Shown: in pieces, positions 26,220-35,021 of the stretch
How positions within the stretch are numbered: the stretch's first letter is position 1
Layout: each line of letters opens with the position of its first letter
Assembly: GCF_008933155.1 (NCBI RefSeq)
Contig: NZ_WBVP01000013.1
Span: forward strand, 1-64,000
DNA length: 64,000 nt
Reading direction: 5' to 3'
From: Aliivibrio finisterrensis
Lineage (GTDB): Bacteria; Pseudomonadota; Gammaproteobacteria; Enterobacterales; Vibrionaceae
The notes under the pieces: model-generated
Seen by the model: only the letters and a program-made list of their open reading frames with translations
The model's database searches: none
Told to the model about the DNA's origin: nothing
Program-made: the position numbers and the translations under genes

Positions 26220-26492
26220 ATGAGTCGCACTGTATTTTGCGTTCTTTTAAATAAAGAAGCCGATGGCCTAGATTTTCAACTTTACCCTGGTGAACTAGGT
26301 AAGCGTATTTTTGATAACATCTCAAAAGAAGCATGGGCTCAATGGCAACATAAACAAACGATGCTGATCAATGAAAAGAAATTGAACATGATGGATCCTG
26401 AGCACCGTAAATTGCTAGAAACAGAAATGGAAGGTTTCTTGTTTGATGGCAAAGACGTTATTATCGATGGCTACACACCACCAAGCGAATAA
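26220..26492 (+). CDS. yggX: Fe(2+)-trafficking protein YggX
   Basis: Small protein of 90 residues (E. coli 91) that protects iron-sulfur clusters from oxidative damage and may traffic iron. The N-terminus [29 protein letters not shown], with the single conserved cysteine near residue 7, is diagnostic. It lies 2 bp after mutY, the conserved mutY-yggX-mltC order. Pairing with MutY, itself an iron-sulfur protein acting on oxidised DNA, suggests joint use under oxidative stress. Confidence 0.95.
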   Translation: MSRTVFCVLLNKEADGLDFQLYPGELGKRIFDNISKEAWAQWQHKQTMLINEKKLNMMDPEHRKLLETEMEGFLFDGKDVIIDGYTPPSE

Positions 26493-26504
26493 TTTATACG
26501 AACT

Positions 26505-26529
26505 AAAGCAGTCTGATGGCTGCTTTTTT
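26505..26529 (+). terminator. Intrinsic terminator of mutY-yggX
   Basis: AAAGCAGTC and GGCTGCTTT with a TGAT loop and a following T-run. Confidence 0.85.
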
Positions 26530-26595
26530 ATCTATTTCAGTACTATACACTTCTGCCGTAAATCTAATTATTGAATACTTATCTACATTGTTTTT

Positions 26596-27732
26596 ATGAA
26601 AAAAATTATCCTGATTGCTTCCGCTTGCCTTTTTCTTACTAGTTGTAGCCGAGAATCAATAGAATCTACTTTTGGGGTAAACTACGATACCACTAACCGT
26701 TTTGCCAAAAATCTAGCGCCTTTGCCTGGCCAATTCACTAAAGATAGTAAAGCGTTAGATTCGCTTATTAGTAGTTTTAGCGGTAATATTGAAAAACGTT
26801 GGGGAAAAAATAACTTAGTGATTGCCGGTAAACGCTCTTACGTAAAATACACTGATGGTTATCTAAGTCGCTCTCAAGTTAACTTTTCAACGGGCCAAGT
26901 CACTGTTGAAACCGTCGCTGGAACAGAGCCAAAAGCACATTTACGCCAAGCTATTATTACCACCCTTTTAACGCCTGATGACCCTGCAGGTGTCGATCTT
27001 TACTCTGATGCCGCAGTAACTCTCGGTGGAAAGCCGTTTTTATACCAACAGGTTGTCGATCAGGATAATAAACCGATTGAATGGTCTTGGCGCGCTAGCC
27101 GTTATGCTGATTACCTCATCGCTCACCATTTAAAAACCAAAAATATTGACTATAAAAAAGCTTACTATGTTGATATCCCTATGGTTAAAAACCACACTCA
27201 GCTACGAGAATATCAATATGCTGATATTGTTCGTGGCGCATCTCAACGCTACAACATCCCTGAAGATCTCATTTATTCTATTATTAGAACAGAAAGTAGT
27301 TTTAACCCTTATGCGGTAAGTTGGGCAAATGCGTATGGTTTAATGCAAGTGGTTCCTAAAACCGCAGGCCGTGATGTATTTAAACTAGTTAAGAATAAAC
27401 CGGGAGATCCAACCCCCGAGTATCTTTTCAACCCTCATAACAACATTGATACTGGAACGGCTTACTTCTATATTTTAAAAACGCGTTACTTAAAAGACAT
27501 TCGTAATCCAGTGTCCAAACAATACAGCATGATTTCAGCCTATAATGGTGGAGCCGGTGGCGTATTTACTACCTTTAGTAGTAGCCGAAGTCGTGCAATT
27601 CAAGATATTAATAGCTTAAATCCAAATCAAGTTTACTGGGCTTTAACCAAAAAACACAAAAACGCGGAAGCTCGTCGCTATTTAGAAAAGGTTACCGCGT
27701 TTAAAAAAGAGTTTAATTTAGGGAAGATTTAG
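26596..27732 (+). CDS. mltC: Membrane-bound lytic murein transglycosylase C
   Basis: Outer-membrane lipoprotein that cleaves peptidoglycan glycan strands to 1,6-anhydromuropeptides. A lipobox ends at Cys17 (FLTSCS). An N-terminal DUF3393 domain (about 40-200) precedes the family 1A SLT domain, with catalytic Glu in IIRTESSFNPYAVSWANAYG near 230-250 and GLMQVVPKTAG just after. The 378 residues are slightly longer than E. coli MltC (359). It has its own start region after the yggX terminator. Confidence 0.94.
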   Translation: MKKIILIASACLFLTSCSRESIESTFGVNYDTTNRFAKNLAPLPGQFTKDSKALDSLISSFSGNIEKRWGKNNLVIAGKRSYVKYTDGYLSRSQVNFSTGQVTVETVAGTEPKAHLRQAIITTLLTPDDPAGVDLYSDAAVTLGGKPFLYQQVVDQDNKPIEWSWRASRYADYLIAHHLKTKNIDYKKAYYVDIPMVKNHTQLREYQYADIVRGASQRYNIPEDLIYSIIRTESSFNPYAVSWANAYGLMQVVPKTAGRDVFKLVKNKPGDPTPEYLFNPHNNIDTGTAYFYILKTRYLKDIRNPVSKQYSMISAYNGGAGGVFTTFSSSRSRAIQDINSLNPNQVYWALTKKHKNAEARRYLEKVTAFKKEFNLGKI

Positions 27733-27802
27733 CGATAAAACCGCCTATTCGATGAATTATCAATCAAACAATCAAAAAAAGAGACTATTTTGAAAAAAAA
27801 AG

Positions 27803-27831
27803 TTGACGGTTGAGGCAAAAATCCGTTTAAT
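27803..27831 (+). promoter_or_regulatory. Promoter of the tRNA cluster
   Basis: TTGACG (27803-27808) and TTTAAT (27826-27831) are spaced by 17 bp, preceded by an A-rich tract resembling an UP element. The discriminator GCGCTC is GC-rich, as in stringently controlled stable-RNA promoters. The first tRNA begins 10 bp after the -10 element. Confidence 0.8.
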
Positions 27832-27841
27832 AGCGCTCGTT

Positions 27842-27917
27842 GCCCGGATAGCTCAGTCGGTAGAGCAGAGGATTGAAAATCCTCGTGTCGGTGGTTCGAT
27901 TCCGCCTCCGGGCACCA
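27842..27917 (+). tRNA. tRNA-Phe(GAA), copy 1
   Basis: 76-nt cloverleaf with encoded CCA; anticodon loop TTGAAAA read as GAA; acceptor stem GCCCGGA/TCCGGGC. First gene of the nine-gene cluster; its acceptor stem differs from the other two Phe copies. Confidence 0.97.
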
Positions 27918-27993
27918 TACAATAAGATTGTTGGTGTAGTTCTAGATTTATTAACTAAATGCTAGATCACGAATAGTCAAAAGAATTTAGTGT

Positions 27994-28069
<76 letters not shown>

Positions 28070-28076
28070 TTCTTTT

Positions 28077-28152
28077 GCCTCGATAGCTCAGTCGGTAGAG
28101 CAGAGGATTGAAAATCCTCGTGTCGGTGGTTCGATTCCGCCTCGAGGCACCA
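28077..28152 (+). tRNA. tRNA-Phe(GAA), copy 2
   Basis: 76 nt with encoded CCA; same body as copy 1 but acceptor stem GCCTCGA/TCGAGGC, with compensating changes on both sides that keep pairing. Confidence 0.97.
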
Positions 28153-28158
28153 TACAAT

Positions 28159-28234
28159 TCCCTTTTAGTTCAGTTGGTAGAACGGCGGACTGTTAATCCG
28201 TATGTCGCTGGTTCAAGTCCAGCAAAGGGAGCCA
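28159..28234 (+). tRNA. tRNA-Asn(GTT), copy 1
   Basis: 76 nt ending in GCCA; acceptor TCCCTTT/AAAGGGA; anticodon loop CTGTTAA gives GTT. Confidence 0.97.
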
Positions 28235-28277
28235 TACAATTTAGTCTTTATAGTTTAAAGATTAATAAAAAATTAGT

Positions 28278-28353
<76 letters not shown>

Positions 28354-28385
28354 TTTCTTCCTTGTAAGAAGAACACAAAATCTGT

Positions 28386-28461
28386 TCCCTTTTAGTTCAG
28401 TTGGTAGAACGGCGGACTGTTAATCCGTATGTCGCTGGTTCAAGTCCAGCAAAGGGAGCCA
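28386..28461 (+). tRNA. tRNA-Asn(GTT), copy 2
   Basis: Identical to Asn copy 1. The spacer after it contains the hairpin TATCACTGA/TCAGTGATA (about 28497-28520), possibly a processing or weak termination structure. Confidence 0.97.
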
Positions 28462-28536
28462 TATTAAAAAATCTTGTCATAAGATGAGGTTTTCTTATCA
28501 CTGATTTAATTCAGTGATAGCAAAAAAATTAAGTGT

Positions 28537-28612
<76 letters not shown>

Positions 28613-28619
28613 TTTTTTT

Positions 28620-28695
28620 GCCTCGATAGCTCAGTCGGTAGAGCAGAGGATTGAAAATCCTCGTGTCGGTGGTTCGATTCCGCCTCGAGGCACCA
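28620..28695 (+). tRNA. tRNA-Phe(GAA), copy 3
   Basis: Identical to Phe copy 2, with the GCCTCGA acceptor variant. Confidence 0.97.
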
Positions 28696-28702
28696 TTACA
28701 AT

Positions 28703-28778
28703 TCCCTTTTAGTTCAGTTGGTAGAACGGCGGACTGTTAATCCGTATGTCGCTGGTTCAAGTCCAGCAAAGGGAGCCA
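28703..28778 (+). tRNA. tRNA-Asn(GTT), copy 3
   Basis: Identical to Asn copies 1 and 2; last gene before the cluster terminator. Confidence 0.97.
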
Positions 28779-28783
28779 TATTA

Positions 28784-28814
28784 AAAAGCCTCATCATTTG
28801 ATGAGGCTTTTTTT
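28784..28814 (+). terminator. Intrinsic terminator of the tRNA cluster
   Basis: AAAAAGCCTCATC and GATGAGGCTTTTT pair around a short loop (ATTT), followed by further T residues. Confidence 0.9.
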
Positions 28815-28886
28815 ATGCTTGTTATTTATTAAATGCAGCACTACCATACCTTCCATTCATATTGGCTCTTCATCTAAGGTTAAACA

Positions 28887-29273
28887 ATGACTGATACTCC
28901 ATCAGGAAAACCAGGCAACACAGGTATCAAGCGTGTAATCAAAGCGACAGGTTTTTCTATTCAAGGTCTTAAAGCTGCTTTTAAACACGAAGCGGCCATC
29001 CGCCAAGAGTTAGCGATGCTCGTTATTGCAACTCCTATTGCCCTACTTTTAGATGTGACTGTAGTAGAAAAAATCTTATTGGTTGGTGTGTTTGTTCTTA
29101 TCTTTATGATTGAGCTTTTAAACTCGGCGATAGAAGCAGTTGTAGACCGTATAGGCCCTGAACATCATGAATTAAGTGGCAGAGCTAAAGATATTGGTTC
29201 TGCGGCTGTATTTGTCGCTCTGTGCTTTGCTGGCTTTACTTGGTTAATGATCCTAGGCAGCAACTACCTTTAA
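28887..29273 (+). CDS. dgkA: Diacylglycerol kinase
   Basis: Small trimeric inner-membrane kinase that phosphorylates diacylglycerol to phosphatidate, recycling lipid left by osmoregulated glycan or LPS modification. The 128 residues (E. coli 122) show an amphipathic N-terminus, three membrane helices and the catalytic motif MIELLNSAIEAVVDRIGPEHHELSGRAKD at about 77-105, with the conserved Glu and Asn. It is followed 21 bp later by the DUF2999 gene. In E. coli dgkA lies beside lexA and plsB; that context is absent here. Confidence 0.95.
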   Translation: MTDTPSGKPGNTGIKRVIKATGFSIQGLKAAFKHEAAIRQELAMLVIATPIALLLDVTVVEKILLVGVFVLIFMIELLNSAIEAVVDRIGPEHHELSGRAKDIGSAAVFVALCFAGFTWLMILGSNYL

Positions 29274-29294
29274 TTAATTATAAGGACGATTCTA

Positions 29295-29552
29295 ATGAAC
29301 CCTATTATTCAAACATTAAAAGAACACACTGTGAGTGATGAGAAGATCGCTGAAGTATTTCAAACGCTAACACAAAATCCATTAGCAGCAATGGCAACGA
29401 TTCAATCTCTTGGTATCCCACAAGAGAAACTGCAACCGCTAATGATGCAAGTGATGACAAATCCAAGCTTAATTAAAGAAGCTGTAGAAGAACTAGGTTT
29501 AGATTTCTCTAAAGTAGAAGAAGCAAAAGCAAAGCTTGAAGAGAATCAATAA
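29295..29552 (+). CDS. DUF2999 family protein
   Basis: Acidic 85-residue soluble protein of the DUF2999 family, known mainly from Vibrionaceae and relatives, of unknown function. The sequence is alpha-helical in character, with three helices broken at NPLAAMATIQSLGIP (about 27-41) and TNPSLIKEAVEELGLD (about 55-70); no cysteines, no signal peptide. AAGGAC precedes the ATG by 9 bp. It follows dgkA closely and has its own terminator, so the two may form an operon. Confidence 0.85.
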   Translation: MNPIIQTLKEHTVSDEKIAEVFQTLTQNPLAAMATIQSLGIPQEKLQPLMMQVMTNPSLIKEAVEELGLDFSKVEEAKAKLEENQ

Positions 29553-29573
29553 ACCTTTTCAATGAGCAACACT

Positions 29574-29602
29574 AAAGCCCTGACTTCGGTTGGGGCTTTT
29601 TT
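29574..29602 (+). terminator. Intrinsic terminator after the DUF2999 gene
   Basis: AAAGCCCTGAC and GTTGGGGCTTT (with G-U pairs) around a TTCG loop, then a T-run. Confidence 0.87.
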
Positions 29603-29646
29603 ATATCGAGAGAACGATGGTGTGCTTTCTATATCCCAGATACAAC

Positions 29647-29672
29647 AAAGCCCCGATTTTCATCGAGGCTTT
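29647..29672 (-). terminator. Intrinsic terminator of tRNA-Leu
   Basis: AAAGCCCCGAT and ATCGAGGCTTT form an 11-bp stem with a 4-nt loop just past the tRNA's 3' end on the minus strand; the following T-run is poor. Confidence 0.65.
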
Positions 29673-29684
29673 ATCATTTAAATA

Positions 29685-29769
29685 TGGTACCGGTAGGCGG
29701 ACTTGAACCGCCACGCCCGAAGGCAACGGATTTTGAATCCGTCGTGTATACCAATTTCACCATACCGGC
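29685..29769 (-). tRNA. tRNA-Leu(CAA)
   Basis: 85-nt class II tRNA on the minus strand with encoded CCA. Acceptor stem GCCGGTA/TACCGGT, anticodon stem ACGGA/TCCGT with loop TTCAAAA giving CAA, and a long variable arm (TGCCTTCGGGCG) typical of Leu. Confidence 0.95.
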
Positions 29770-29949
29770 TTTATCAGCATTGCTGCTTGATGTGATTGAT
29801 TATACTCAGAGATATTCTTGGCGCAAGCTCTTTATTACTCTTAGTTTTTTGTTTGTTGAAATAATCAGCATTTATTTACAATCTGATTTTCATTTTTTCT
29901 TTCACTATCGTTATACTGCTGTCAGTTTTTTTAATTTATGGAAGATAAA

Positions 29950-30414
29950 ATGACAACACAAAAACAAGCGGGCTTTATGCGTCGCATGGGAGCTTGGTTC
30001 TACGATACATTAATCATCAGCGCTATCATGATGCTAACTGGTGGCGCTATCGTCGCTACTCTTGAAATGCTTTATGGTGCAGGGATCATTAGTTATGGTG
30101 ACTTTCCCGATGTAAGCTCTTATTTAAACCATGATCCATTATGGCGCAATCTTTACCCAATTACTCTTATCTCTATATTTATAGGCTTCTTTGCTTATTT
30201 TTGGTGTAAAGGCCAAACGCTTGGAATGCGCGCTTGGAAACTTCAAGTACAGCAGCTTGATGGCTCACCAATCACCCTAACTCAAGCGATTATTCGTATG
30301 TCGACTTCAGCTTTTGGTTTAGGCAACCTGCTTGTGTTTATCTCTAAAGACAATGCAGCTTTTCAAGATACTTGGGCAAAAACTCGTGTTATCGTTTTAG
30401 ATAAAGCCGTTTAA
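29950..30414 (+). CDS. RDD family membrane protein
   Basis: Inner-membrane protein with the RDD domain; function unknown, with proposals of ion or small-molecule transport. The ATG at 29950 (MTTQKQAGFMRRMGAWFYD) is chosen because GGAAG lies five bases upstream; an ATG four codons earlier would overlap it. The 155 residues carry the RDD-type N-terminal Arg and Asp (RMGAWFYDTLI, about 12-22), three hydrophobic segments and the GMRAWKLQV stretch (about 94-102). The stop codon touches a truncated MITE end. It faces lptG. Confidence 0.85.
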   Translation: MTTQKQAGFMRRMGAWFYDTLIISAIMMLTGGAIVATLEMLYGAGIISYGDFPDVSSYLNHDPLWRNLYPITLISIFIGFFAYFWCKGQTLGMRAWKLQVQQLDGSPITLTQAIIRMSTSAFGLGNLLVFISKDNAAFQDTWAKTRVIVLDKAV

Positions 30415-30459
30415 TACCATTCTGGATAAGTAGTTGTTCAGATAATTGCGTAGGAAAAA
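30415..30459. mobile_element. Truncated left end of the MITE at 11450
   Basis: 45 bp starting TACCATTCTGGATAAGTA are identical to 11450-11494 except for one base (TTGCG versus TTGCT). It begins at the base after the RDD stop codon and breaks off in an A-run that is part of a terminator. No matching right end is found nearby. Confidence 0.65.
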
Positions 30460-30488
30460 AGGAGGTACTCTGCAGTACCTCCTTTTTA
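30454..30488. terminator. Bidirectional terminator between the RDD gene and lptG
   Basis: AAAAAGGAGGTACT and AGTACCTCCTTTTT form a perfect 14-bp stem with a CTGC loop, flanked by A- and T-runs. It can serve both converging units. Confidence 0.9.
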
Positions 30489-30490
30489 CG

Positions 30491-31567
30491 TTAAAGCTTT
30501 CTATTTAGTAACCCTAAGGTTATAAATAAAAATATCAAACTGGGCCCTAAAGCTCCGAATATCGGGTGAATGTTATATACCAATGTCATTGGACCAAACA
30601 CTTCATTCGAAATATAGAAGGAAAAGCCAGCAATCACACCAGATAAGATACGAGCCCCCATGGTTACACTTCGTAATGGGCCAAACACAAATGAGAGCGC
30701 TAAGAGCATCATTACCGCAACCGATATAGGCTGCAGTGCTTTACGCCAAAATGCCAACTCATAACGAGCTGCATCTAACTCTGAATCTTTTAAGTAATTC
30801 ACATAATCATAAAGACCAGTAAGAGACTGCTCTTCAGGCTTAACCGTTACCACCGCCAACTTATCTGGTGTTAATGTCGTAGCCCAATTCAACGTATCCA
30901 CTTTCTTTTCACTGATTTTTGCTTCATTTTTCATCTGAGTAATAGAAACATCACTCAGCATCCAACCCGCATCTTTAGATTGATAATCCGCTTTACGTGC
31001 AAATAAAATATTATTTAGTTTATGCTCATCATCAAACTGCCATACCGTCACACCGTAAAGCTTAGCTTGATTATCCACTCGGGCTAAATAGATAAAATCA
31101 TTGGCATCTTTTGCCCAGACCCCAGCTCTTACCGCTGCAATATTACCGCCCGATGTGGCAAATGCTCGTAAATCACGTGCCATCTTTTGTGCTTGCGGTG
31201 CGCCCCATTGCCCTAATGCCATGACGATTAACATTAAAGGAATAGCCGTTTTTAGTACTGAGATACCAATATCTAGCTTTGAATAGCCTGCAGCTTGCAT
31301 TACCACCAATTCAGAGCTTGCAGCTAACATACCAAGGCCGATCAAGGCGCCAAGTAATGCAGCCATTGGAAAAAACATTTCAATATCACGTGGCATACTT
31401 AAAATAACAAAATACAACGCATCGAGAAGATCGTATGTCCCTCTACCCACTTTACGTAATTGCTCAACGTATTTGATAATTGAAGATAAACCAACCAAGG
31501 TAACCAAGCATAATGCAGAGGTCGCAATGATTGTACGGCCAATATACCAATCTAAAATCTTAAACAT
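30491..31567 (-). CDS. lptG: LPS export ABC transporter permease LptG
   Basis: One of the two permeases of the LptB2FG complex that extracts lipopolysaccharide from the inner membrane and pushes it along the LptC-LptA bridge. YjgP/YjgQ family, 358 residues (E. coli 360), with three N-terminal and three C-terminal membrane helices around a large periplasmic beta-jellyroll. It overlaps the lptF end by 8 bp. Its partners lptC, lptA and lptB lie about 22 kb away in the same window. Confidence 0.95.
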   Translation of the reverse strand: MFKILDWYIGRTIIATSALCLVTLVGLSSIIKYVEQLRKVGRGTYDLLDALYFVILSMPRDIEMFFPMAALLGALIGLGMLAASSELVVMQAAGYSKLDIGISVLKTAIPLMLIVMALGQWGAPQAQKMARDLRAFATSGGNIAAVRAGVWAKDANDFIYLARVDNQAKLYGVTVWQFDDEHKLNNILFARKADYQSKDAGWMLSDVSITQMKNEAKISEKKVDTLNWATTLTPDKLAVVTVKPEEQSLTGLYDYVNYLKDSELDAARYELAFWRKALQPISVAVMMLLALSFVFGPLRSVTMGARILSGVIAGFSFYISNEVFGPMTLVYNIHPIFGALGPSLIFLFITLGLLNRKL

Positions 31568-32672
31568 GTTTTGGTTTTCTCCGCATTTTTTCTTTCAATT
31601 GCCTTACAAACACACTGTCCATTGAGTTCAATACAATCCCGATAATTAATAGCACGGCATTAATGGCCCACAATCCAACATAAGGAGCCAATCCACCATC
31701 TTCAATGGCTGACTTTCCTGCACTTAATGATAGGAAATAGGCAAGATACAAAAGAACCGCAGGCCCTAATTTCGCAAAGCGTCCCTGACGTGGGTTAACG
31801 GCAGATAAAGGCACAACAACCATGGTTAATAATGGAATACAAATAATCAAAGAAATACGCCATTGTAGCTCTGCTTTTGCTTCTAACTCACCACGTTTCA
31901 TTAAATCTAATGTCGGTATCGCATCCCAGTCTCGACGTTTCTCTTTCACATCTTTCTGGCCAATTAAGAGCTCATAAGATTTAAAGTTACTTTCAAGATA
32001 ATCCAAACGTGTTGGTATCCCTTCATAACGAGTTCCGTCTTGTAAGTCTAAGACCTGACGACCATCTGGAAGTTCTTTAACGACCCCTTTTTCAGCGACG
32101 AGTACGCTTGGGCGTAATGACTCATGTGGCACTGGCTGAGCTAAAAATATATTCTCTAGCTGCTTACCATTTTTGTTGCTGATATCATCAATAAATACAA
32201 CAGCGTTACCATCTGGAGATCGTTGAAACTGACCTTTTTGCAGTAAATCAATACCGGCATCCGATTCAACCGTTTCCATTAGTTGAGTGGTTTTTTCTTG
32301 GCTCCAAGGAGACAACCACAATGAGTTTACCGCCGCAGCAACTCCGGTGATTAAAGCCAGATATAATGCGGCACGAATAAGGATAGCGTTTCCCATTCCT
32401 GTCGCATTCATTACCGTTATTTCACTCTCAGCATAGAGACGACCAAAGGTAAGTAAAATACCAATAAAAATACTCAATGGAAGCATCAATAAGCCCATTG
32501 CTGGCATATTCAAACCAACCAAAGACAAAATCAAACCACCAGGAATGTCACCATCAGAAGCATCCGCTAAAATGCTGATAAACTTTTGACTCATGAAGAT
32601 CAAAAAAAGCACAAAAAAGACCGCAAATTGACTCTTTAATGTCTCCTTGATCAAATATCTAATAATAATCAC
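31560..32672 (-). CDS. lptF: LPS export ABC transporter permease LptF
   Basis: Second permease of LptB2FG. The 370 residues (E. coli 366) begin MIIIRYLIKETLKSQ, the LptF-type start, with six membrane helices in a 3+3 arrangement around a periplasmic jellyroll. First gene of lptFG and divergent from pepA over 190 bp, exactly as in E. coli. Confidence 0.95.
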   Translation of the reverse strand: MIIIRYLIKETLKSQFAVFFVLFLIFMSQKFISILADASDGDIPGGLILSLVGLNMPAMGLLMLPLSIFIGILLTFGRLYAESEITVMNATGMGNAILIRAALYLALITGVAAAVNSLWLSPWSQEKTTQLMETVESDAGIDLLQKGQFQRSPDGNAVVFIDDISNKNGKQLENIFLAQPVPHESLRPSVLVAEKGVVKELPDGRQVLDLQDGTRYEGIPTRLDYLESNFKSYELLIGQKDVKEKRRDWDAIPTLDLMKRGELEAKAELQWRISLIICIPLLTMVVVPLSAVNPRQGRFAKLGPAVLLYLAYFLSLSAGKSAIEDGGLAPYVGLWAINAVLLIIGIVLNSMDSVFVRQLKEKMRRKPKHV

Positions 32673-32862
32673 GTCGAATCTACCTATAGAAAACTTGTAT
32701 TTTTGCCAGAATCACTATAATTTCCGTGTAAACCATTTATTTTTTAATCTTTGGCTAGATGTTAGCCTGCGAAATCGGAACACTACATAGTATAGTATCT
32801 AACTAGATTTTGCTCATTATCTAACATTTAGTTCTATTTGTCTTTAGGATGTAGGAGTACGC

Positions 32863-34371
32863 ATGGAGTTCAGTGTAAAAAGTGGCAGTCCAGAGAAACA
32901 ACGCAGCGCTTGTATCGTTGTTGGTGTCTTTGAACCACGTCGTTTATCTCCAATAGCAGAACAGCTCGATAAAATTAGCGGCGGTTACATTAGTTCATTA
33001 CTTCGTCGTGGTGATCTAGAAGGTAAACCGGGCCAAATGCTGTTATTGCATCAAGTACCAAATATTCTTTCTGAGCGTGTTTTATTAGTAGGTTGCGGTA
33101 AAGAGCGTGAGCTTGGTGAACGTCAATATAAAGATATCATCAAAAAAACCATCAGCACACTAAATGAAACAGGCTCTATGGAAGCGGTATGTTTCCTAAC
33201 AGAGCTTCACGTTAAAGGTCGCGATACGTACTGGAAGGTTCGCCAAGCTGTTGAGTCTACTAAAGACAGCCTATATACCTTTAATCAATTTAAGAGCAAT
33301 AAACCTGAGACGCGTCGTCCATTACGCAAGTTAGTATTTAATGTACCAACTCGCCGTGAACTAAACTTAGGTGAAAAAGCAATCAACCATGGTTTGTCTA
33401 TTGCTTCTGGCGTAAAAGCCTCGAAAGATTTAGGCAACATGCCACCAAACGTAGCAAACCCTGCATACTTAGCTTCTCAAGCTCGTCGTCTTGCTGACGA
33501 TTATGAAACCGTAACGACTAAAGTTATCGGTGAAGAAGAGATGAAGAAACTAGGCATGACGTCTTACTTAGCCGTTGGTCAAGGTTCTCATAATGAATCT
33601 ATGATGTCGATTATGGAATATAAAGGCCATTCTGATCCAACTGCGAAACCTATCGTACTTATTGGTAAAGGTCTGACTTTCGATTCAGGCGGTATCTCTA
33701 TCAAACCAAGTGATGGTATGGATGAGATGAAGTACGACATGTGTGGTGCTGCGTCTGTATTTGGTGCAATGAAAGCGCTAGCACAGCTTAATCTACCATT
33801 AAACGTTGTAGGTATTCTTGCTGGTTGTGAAAACATGCCAAGCAGTAATTCTTACCGCCCTGGTGATATCTTAACCACGATGTCAGGCCAAACAGTTGAA
33901 GTATTAAATACCGATGCTGAAGGTCGTTTAGTCCTGTGTGATGCACTGACTTATGTTGAGCGTTATGAGCCTGAGTGTGTTGTCGATGTGGCAACATTAA
34001 CAGGGGCTTGTGTTGTTGCACTTGGTCATCATATCAATGGTTTAATCGCAAACCACAATCCTTTAGCTCATGAACTTATTAATGCCTCTGAGCAATCAGG
34101 TGATCGCGCTTGGCGTTTACCAATGTCTGAAGAGTACAACGAGCAATTAAACAGCCCGTTTGCAGACATGGCTAACATTGGCGGAAAAGCAGCTGGTACT
34201 ATCACCGCTGGTTGTTTCCTGGCTCGCTTTGCTAAGAAATACCACTGGGCTCATATTGACAGTGCGGGAACCGCTTGGGTCTCTGGTGCTAATAAAGGCT
34301 CTACAGGCCGACCAGTCTCATTGCTTGTCCAGTTCTTACTGAATCGTTCAGGCCAAGAAAACGTAGAATAA
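32863..34371 (+). CDS. pepA: Leucyl aminopeptidase PepA
   Basis: Hexameric M17 metallopeptidase that removes N-terminal residues from peptides. In E. coli it also binds DNA (XerA/CarP), acting in plasmid-dimer resolution and repression of carAB. The 502 residues match (E. coli 503). Metal and active-site segments are [16 protein letters not shown] near 267-282 and the signature [10 protein letters not shown] near 348-357. Start: ATG 32863 after GTAGGAG. Divergent from lptF and followed by a terminator and holC. Confidence 0.96.
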   Translation: MEFSVKSGSPEKQRSACIVVGVFEPRRLSPIAEQLDKISGGYISSLLRRGDLEGKPGQMLLLHQVPNILSERVLLVGCGKERELGERQYKDIIKKTISTLNETGSMEAVCFLTELHVKGRDTYWKVRQAVESTKDSLYTFNQFKSNKPETRRPLRKLVFNVPTRRELNLGEKAINHGLSIASGVKASKDLGNMPPNVANPAYLASQARRLADDYETVTTKVIGEEEMKKLGMTSYLAVGQGSHNESMMSIMEYKGHSDPTAKPIVLIGKGLTFDSGGISIKPSDGMDEMKYDMCGAASVFGAMKALAQLNLPLNVVGILAGCENMPSSNSYRPGDILTTMSGQTVEVLNTDAEGRLVLCDALTYVERYEPECVVDVATLTGACVVALGHHINGLIANHNPLAHELINASEQSGDRAWRLPMSEEYNEQLNSPFADMANIGGKAAGTITAGCFLARFAKKYHWAHIDSAGTAWVSGANKGSTGRPVSLLVQFLLNRSGQENVE

Positions 34372-34391
34372 ATAACTTCGTTTTATGATAT

Positions 34392-34417
34392 AAAGGGCCT
34401 CTAAATGGCCCTTTTTT
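34392..34417 (+). terminator. Intrinsic terminator of pepA
   Basis: AAAGGGCC and GGCCCTTT with a 7-nt loop, then a T-run. Confidence 0.88.
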
Positions 34418-34466
34418 AATACATGCGATTTAGCTTCTTTCCGTCATTTATTAAGTAAGAGAGATT

Positions 34467-34910
34467 ATGAGCCAAGCACTTTTTTATGTCCTTGAACCCA
34501 CATCCCCAACAGCCACTCAAGATGGACTGTTGAAATTTGTGTGTCAGCTTGCTCATTATTATTATTCTCAAAATGCGAGAGTGTATATATTAGCTCAAGA
34601 TAAGGAACAGGCTTTATCAATTGATGAAGCGCTTTGGCAGAATGAAGTATCAGAATTTACTCCACACAACTTAATTGGAGAGGGACCAAAATCTGGCTCC
34701 CCTATTGAGATTGGTTGGGGAACGTTACGATCATCAGGCCGACGTCATGTATTAATAAATTTAGCTCAAGAGGTCGCAAATTTTGCGGTTTCCTTTGCTC
34801 AAGTGGTAGACTTCGTACCTTGTGAAGAAAAAAGCAAACAACACGCTCGAGAAAGGTATAAAATATACCGCAATGCAGGCCGAGCCATGCAAACCGAGAC
34901 ATTAAAATAG
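34467..34910 (+). CDS. holC: DNA polymerase III subunit chi
   Basis: Chi subunit of the polymerase III clamp loader, which contacts single-strand-binding protein. The 147 residues equal E. coli HolC. The N-terminus SQALFYVL, the central ARVYILAQDKEQALSIDEALW (about 38-58) and VDFVP near 116 are typical. It lies between pepA and valS as in E. coli. A long imperfect palindrome separates it from valS. Confidence 0.92.
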   Translation: MSQALFYVLEPTSPTATQDGLLKFVCQLAHYYYSQNARVYILAQDKEQALSIDEALWQNEVSEFTPHNLIGEGPKSGSPIEIGWGTLRSSGRRHVLINLAQEVANFAVSFAQVVDFVPCEEKSKQHARERYKIYRNAGRAMQTETLK

Positions 34911-34985
34911 TGCCAATCATCATAGCTAAATGACTCATATATTTGTTCTTTTTTAATAATGAGCCATTAATTATGATATTTGGCA
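34911..34985. repeat. 75-bp imperfect palindrome between holC and valS
   Basis: Left arm 34911-34941 (TGCCAATCATCATAGCTAAA...) and right arm 34955-34985 (ending TTATGATATTTGGCA) pair over about 30 bp with a few mismatches and one bulge, around a T-rich loop. It begins one base past the holC stop and ends 36 bp before the valS ATG. Its role is unknown; a terminator, an RNA stability element or a short repeat are possible. Confidence 0.6.
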
Positions 34986-35021
34986 TTCCACTTTTTAATA
35001 GAGATATTCGTGACGAACACT

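Noticed and set aside
29684..29953. 89-codon ORF starting MVPVGGLEPPRPKATDFESV
   Set aside because: It is the antisense of tRNA-Leu, a well-known false protein family; the region downstream is AT-rich and without homology signs.
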